Part shown: one piece after another, positions 60,236 to 64,000 of the stretch
Layout: each line of letters opens with the position of its first letter
How positions within the stretch are numbered: the stretch's first letter is position 1
Source: Sambucus nigra
Taxonomy: Eukaryota; Streptophyta; Magnoliopsida; Dipsacales; Adoxaceae
Assembly: GCA_949130495.1 (NCBI GenBank)
Contig: OX422220.1
Coordinates: forward strand, 127,756,268 to 127,820,267
Direction of reading: 5' to 3'
DNA: 64,000 nt
Made by a program: the position numbers and the translations under genes
Notes under the pieces: generated by a model
What the model saw: only the letters and a program-made list of their open reading frames with translations
What the model was told of the DNA's origin: nothing
Databases searched by the model: none

Positions 60236-60419
60236 TAAATATTTCAATTTGTACCGAAACATCCATTTTTAATGCTTTTATTTGATCTGCACTTTATCAT
60301 TTTCACTCTTGTGTAGTGTGTGTGTGTGGAGAGGAGATTAATACATAAATATTCCAACTACATCTAAGTTTTGTTTATACTAATCCATGAATATATGCTT
60401 CTTACCTTTAATAGGTGAT
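60236..60419. other. Copy of transposase upstream sequence
   Basis: CATCTAAGTTTTGTTTATAC and CTTACCTTTAATAGGTG (60361-60417) parallel 56768-56805 before the transposase, with an extra stretch in the middle. Confidence 0.6.
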
Positions 60420-60481
60420 TAGTACATAGTTATTTGGGGTGTCCTATTTGTGGAGAGGAGACTGAATCTCTTCGTCTATCC
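60420..60481 (+). pseudogene. Duplicated 62-bp piece of transposase
   Basis: Matches 58159-58220 with one substitution (the TNP2 part reading YLGCPICGEETESLRLS). It abuts the B3 fragment region. Confidence 0.9.
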
Positions 60482-60740
60482 GAACACTAAGAAATGCCAT
60501 AATCCTATGGAGCAATGCTCTGCAAATTCCTACCAACCATTATGTAGCCAAACATCACTAGTTGAAGTTATCAATTCCAGTTTCCATACCCCACCACTTT
60601 CCATACCCCATTCAAAAGTGGAGTTGACAACTTCAACTATTGATTTTTGGCTACACAACGGTTGGAAGGAATTTGCAACGCATACCTCCATAGGATTATG
60701 GTATTTATTAGTGTTTAGATATGAAGATAATTATAATTGA
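60482..60740 (+). pseudogene. Captured host B3 DNA-binding domain fragment
   Basis: The frame 60450-60740 ends in KVELTTSTIDFWLHNGWKEF and ATHTSIGLWYLLVFRYEDN, the second half of a B3 domain as in VRN1/REM-type proteins (GW-EF, S-G-YFLVFRYEGN). A stop follows directly. The domain's DNA-contact N-terminal half is missing. It is fused in frame after the copied transposase piece. B3 genes are host regulators, so this looks like capture of a gene fragment. Confidence 0.75.
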
Positions 60741-61240
60741 CACTATTGCCCGGGGTACATTAGTTGGAAGGAGGTGCCATATGAGCTCAAGTTAGCTGTT
60801 TGAGTGACACTACAGGTAATGTATTTATATTTATAAGTCAATTTTGATTTCGATTTCAATTACGATTTATATTTATCTATATTTGAGGGACGGATACTAA
60901 TTTTACTTTATTTCAATTCAGGGGACAGGGAGTGGCCCTAAGGGTAGGCCACATATGCTCTATACTTATGTGGCTATTCGGACGAGAAGGGAAGGATAAG
61001 GAGGTGTTTCCGAGCGTCGCGGTACAAAATCTCTTTTCCATGCAAATAGTTTGTAGATTTGAGATAAAATGATGGTGATGTTGTTTCTTTTTAAATAGTT
61101 TCTTATTTGAATATATATTTGCATTATCTTTAGTTTGTTCAGATATATGATATTTGGAACAGGTACAACGTTGCTATAACAGGTACAAATATACTGCTGG
61201 GCAGTGGCAGTGGCCATACTGCCCAGCAGTTTTTTTTAAT
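60741..61240 (+). other. Coding-like tail of the CACTA element
   Basis: YISWKEVPYELKLAV ends in a CAG/GTAATG donor near 60815, and an exon-like stretch begins after TTCAG at about 60921. This may be part of the captured gene or a second element ORF. Not recognised. Confidence 0.3.
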
Positions 61241-61253
61241 TCTGCCCAGAATT

Positions 61254-61560
61254 GTCACGGTCATTGACCGTGACACGTCCGTGACAAAATTGACACGGAC
61301 ATGTCACGGTCAATGACCGTGACAATTTTTTTAAAAAGGGTCACCTCTTTGTCACGGTTATAAACCGTGACAAACGTGTCACGGTCATTGACCTTGACAC
61401 GATCGTGACACAAAACGCGAGTTTTGTGTCAAGGTCAATGACCGTGACACGACCGTGACAAAAAAAGTTGTCTCGCCTCGAAATGTCACGGTCATTGACC
61501 TTGACAAGGTGGATTTGTCAAGGTCAATGACCTTGACAAATGGGCAGATTTGGTGTAGTG
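61254..61560. repeat. 3' subterminal palindromes and terminal inverted repeat
   Basis: Seven near-palindromic 21-bp repeats at 61254, 61303, 61351, 61378, 61428, 61485 and 61517, the first two perfect, then the TIR. Together with the left end there are 12. Confidence 0.88.
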
Positions 61561-61563
61561 TTT
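61561..61563. repeat. Target-site duplication of the CACTA element, right (TTT)
   Basis: Partner of 54381-54383. Confidence 0.7.
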
Positions 61564-62230
61564 GTTGATAAAAATCTTAGAAATTATACGTTATCTTTCA
61601 ATATTCATATTATGACAAGATGTGACCTCATTAAGTTTTTGTTAGCACACATAGTTTTGAATGGAAGATCAATAAGGTGGCTTATTATCCTCTCAGAGCA
61701 TGACTTGAAATGTCCGGTTACTCGCACAACCAAGATTCGAGCTTACACAAATTTACTATAAATTTTCCCCTCTAGGATATTTGATCCACCACACGAAGAT
61801 GTTCTAGGTAATGATTTACGAGCCAAATTTTTAGAGGCCAAACTTGAAAAGTGGACGATGCAGTTTGATGGTTCATCGGCTCAATGAAAAGGGGGTACAT
61901 GAGTCATCCTTTAAAGAGGAAAATAAGAAATTTTTCTATCTTTTAAGTTGGATTTCTCTTACTCTAACAATAAGGTAGATTATATGGCTTTAGTGTTGGG
62001 TTTACTTAAGGCTCTTCGAAGAGGCATCTTTTTGCTCTGCATTAAAGAATATTCTCACTTAGTGGTCAAGAAAGTCAATAGAGAATACGCATAGAAACAT
62101 ATCAACTTGACACCTTATAAAATGAACACCTAGAGGTTAATCGACCGATTACATCAAGTCAAAATAGGAAGGCATTCTAGAACGATGAACATACATGCTA
62201 ATGCATATGCCTCCATCCTAAAAAAGTGTC
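61564..62230 (+). pseudogene. Element F RNase H, 3' part
   Basis: Continues from the RT side of the CACTA element: LRNYTLSFNIHIMTRCDLIK with GRSIRWLIILSEHDL, then WTMQFDGSSAQ (Asp near 61864), FKLDFSYSNNKVDYMALVLG (near 61950), and VVKKVNREYA. Stops interrupt the middle. Confidence 0.82.
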
Positions 62231-62850
62231 AATGACCAGGGAATTCAAAGCTATGGTGATCATATGAAGAATGTCACCATTGGTCATGCTTATTATTTTC
62301 CCAAAAAAAGATGACTCAAACTAAAGAGGTGAAATCTGAAACAAGCTTGAGTTTATAGAAGGAAATACGGGGCTTAATTAGTTGGCATAATATTTTATTA
62401 TCCAAGAAAATTTATACTTAAAAAAATATTGGGGATGGTTAGTGAGGTGGATCGGTATGGAGGAGGCAGAGAAAAGGTTAAAAAAATGCAAGGAGCATTG
62501 AGAGACTAGTAAGATCGTTATATACAAAAGAATGAAAAGATAGGGGCATTTTTGGCCAACAATGAGGCAAGACGTGACAAAAATACAAAGATAATGTGCT
62601 ATGGGTTAACTTTTCTTTTAGATAGTTGAATGCAACTTTATAGAGACTATAATAGATTGGAGACAACCTTATATTGATTTTATCAAAGATGGTGTTATGC
62701 CTGTAGAGAAAATTGATGCCATTGGGATTCGAAAGAGATCCCCAAGGTTCTATGACCAAGAGGAGAAACTATCACGGAGGATACTTTAATAGACCTTTAA
62801 GGTGAATCACAAATGAGGAGGTAGGGGAAGTCCTTAAGAAAGACCACGAT
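62231..62850 (+). other. Eroded linker between RNase H and integrase of element F
   Basis: Only weak coding traces such as WRQPYIDFIKDGVMPVEKID near 62660 in a broken frame, as in the spacer before integrase in this group. Confidence 0.5.
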
Positions 62851-63880
62851 CTAACTCACATTGGGGGAACCAAATTATGTGATCAACTTATGACTTTGGT
62901 ATATTATTGGCCAACCATAGAGAAAGATTCAGAGGATTTTGTTTGGAAATACAAGGCATGCCAACTACATGGAAATATGTTCCATGCTCCTTCGGTGGAC
63001 CTTCATTCTTTGGAAACTCCCTATCCATTCCACGTATGTGTGTTTGACTGTGTGGGGTTAATAAGCCCACCCCCAAGGTGCCAAATTTGGATACTTATGG
63101 CCACGTAGTGTTTCACAAATTGCAAGAAGCAATACCTTTGAAAAGATCAATCGTAGGCATGGTGGCACAGTTCATCAAAGTGTACATAATTTGTCATTTT
63201 AGAATTCCTAAGGTTATTATGTCTGATAATGGAACATCATTTATCACCATGGAGGTGACCTTGATAATAGACAAGTACTCGATTATACACCAAACCTCAA
63301 TAATACACTGCCCTAAAGACAATGGTCAAGATGATGCAACAAATAAGACCTTAGTCAATATCTTCTCCATGAGGATGGAGAATTTTCTTAGAGAATGAGA
63401 TGACAAAATTTTAGTAGTAATATGGGCTTATCGAATGAAAAAAAGTAAGCCAACTGGTTATATACAGTTCTCTTTGTTCTATGGAGTTAAAGTAATTTTT
63501 TCAGTTGAACTAGAAGTTACTTCGGCTAGATATGCCTTACGAAGAAACATGCTCCATTAAGACATGCACATTTAACTAGAGGCATTGGAGAAATACAAAG
63601 GTAATGTGAGGAAGCACTTCCAGATTTATGGGATGCAACTCTCTAGGGCTTGGGATAATTTATTTAATCCAAGGAAGTATATAGAAGAAGATTTAGTTCC
63701 AAAAAAAGCTGTTAGACAGATAAGAGGAATACCATTGCCTAAGTTTGCAGCCAATTAGGAGGGACCACTAATAGTAAAGGAAATACATGACTCAGGCTAC
63801 TGCTCGATCTCTATGATATAAAAAGATAAGCCTTTCAATGTTAATAATAAATGGTTGAAAGTTTACCATGTTTAGAGTTG
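62851..63880 (+). pseudogene. Element F integrase
   Basis: HIGGTKLCDQLMTLVYYWPT with KYKACQLHGN (zinc-binding region near 62860-62975), FHVCVFDCVGLISPP (first Asp near 63045), IPKVIMSDNGTSF (second Asp near 63225), then LEALEKYKGNVRKHFQIYGM and LSRAWDNLFNPRKYIEEDLV, and a C-terminal module ending NNKWLKVYHV (near 63870). Broken by stops and a frame change at 63080. Confidence 0.85.
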
Positions 63881-64000
63881 TTTAACCAACCTCGTTTTAA
63901 TTACTTTTACTTTTGAGTTTGATCGTGAGAATTCTATGAGAGATGTTTGGAGATTCTGAGAAAATACTTACATACTAGCAAAGTAACACTTGTATTATAA
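63881..64000 (+). other. Tail of element F, no gene seen
   Basis: AT-rich sequence before the window end. Confidence 0.4.

Larger units (their letters stand above)
54384..61560 (+). mobile_element. CACTA (En/Spm-type) transposon, 7.2 kb, nonfunctional
   Basis: Ends CACTACACCAAA and TTTGGTGTAGTG are inverted repeats, flanked by TTT. Subterminal palindromic repeats lie at both ends. Inside are a G-rich minisatellite, a TNP2-type transposase gene, a DUF4216 region and a captured B3 domain fragment. RT-RNase H text resumes on the other side (LRNYTLSFNIHIMTRCDLIK), confirming insertion into element F. Confidence 0.92.
49838..64000 (+). mobile_element. Element F: degenerate Ty3/gypsy element, split by a CACTA transposon
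   Basis: Plus-strand remnants in order: a leader or LTR remnant, gag, protease, RT, then (after the CACTA insertion) RNase H, integrase and its C-terminal module. Removing 54384-61563 rejoins the RNase H region. Right end outside the window. Almost every domain contains stops, so this is an old copy. Confidence 0.85.

Overview
The window looks like repeat-dense intergenic DNA from a flowering plant, probably a eudicot (inferred from the transposon families; no intact host gene fixes the species). Almost everything recognisable is transposable-element sequence in nested or adjacent insertions: two related Ty3/gypsy Tat-type elements (A and B), two related chromoviruses (C and D), one gag-only Copia element of sirevirus type (E), one more degenerate Ty3/gypsy element (F), and one CACTA DNA transposon inside F.

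Layout. 1-16808: element A, read on the minus strand, from its partial 3' LTR (1-698) through a 40-bp minisatellite, two genes on the opposite (plus) strand, then integrase, RNase H, RT, protease and gag, to a roughly 2-kb 5' LTR. 16809-20671: 5' part of element B, whose gag start is interrupted by A. 20672-22004: unrecognised remnant. 22000-28709: element C, two 3-kb LTRs around a scrap of gag, with TSD GAATA. 29157-34627: element E, a gag-only Copia element with TSD AAAAG. 34628-39569: mostly featureless AT-rich DNA with one unrecognised coding-like relic. 39570-49837: element D, a nearly complete minus-strand chromovirus with PBS, PPT, gag-pol and chromodomain. 49838-64000: element F on the plus strand, split at 54384-61560 by the CACTA element (TIRs CACTACACCAAA, TSD TTT) with a decayed TNP2-type transposase.

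Most noteworthy. (1) Element A carries two antisense genes, one plant-mobile-domain-like and one DUF7745-like, tail to tail with gag-pol. Both antisense promoters share a set of short GATCGG/GGCAG palindromes with the element's own LTR promoter, suggesting both strands of one element answer to the same host factor. (2) The CACTA element contains a piece of a host B3 (VRN1/REM-like) DNA-binding domain next to a copied 62-bp piece of its own transposase, and its ends carry 12 near-palindromic 21-bp repeats with W-box-like cores. (3) LTRs of three different families (C, D, E) each carry a cluster of TCGA-centred palindromes, and in E this lies clearly upstream of the TATA box. (4) Many nonsense codons are of the kind made by C-to-T change, as expected for long-methylated elements. 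No tRNA, rRNA, CRISPR array or intact host gene was recognised.
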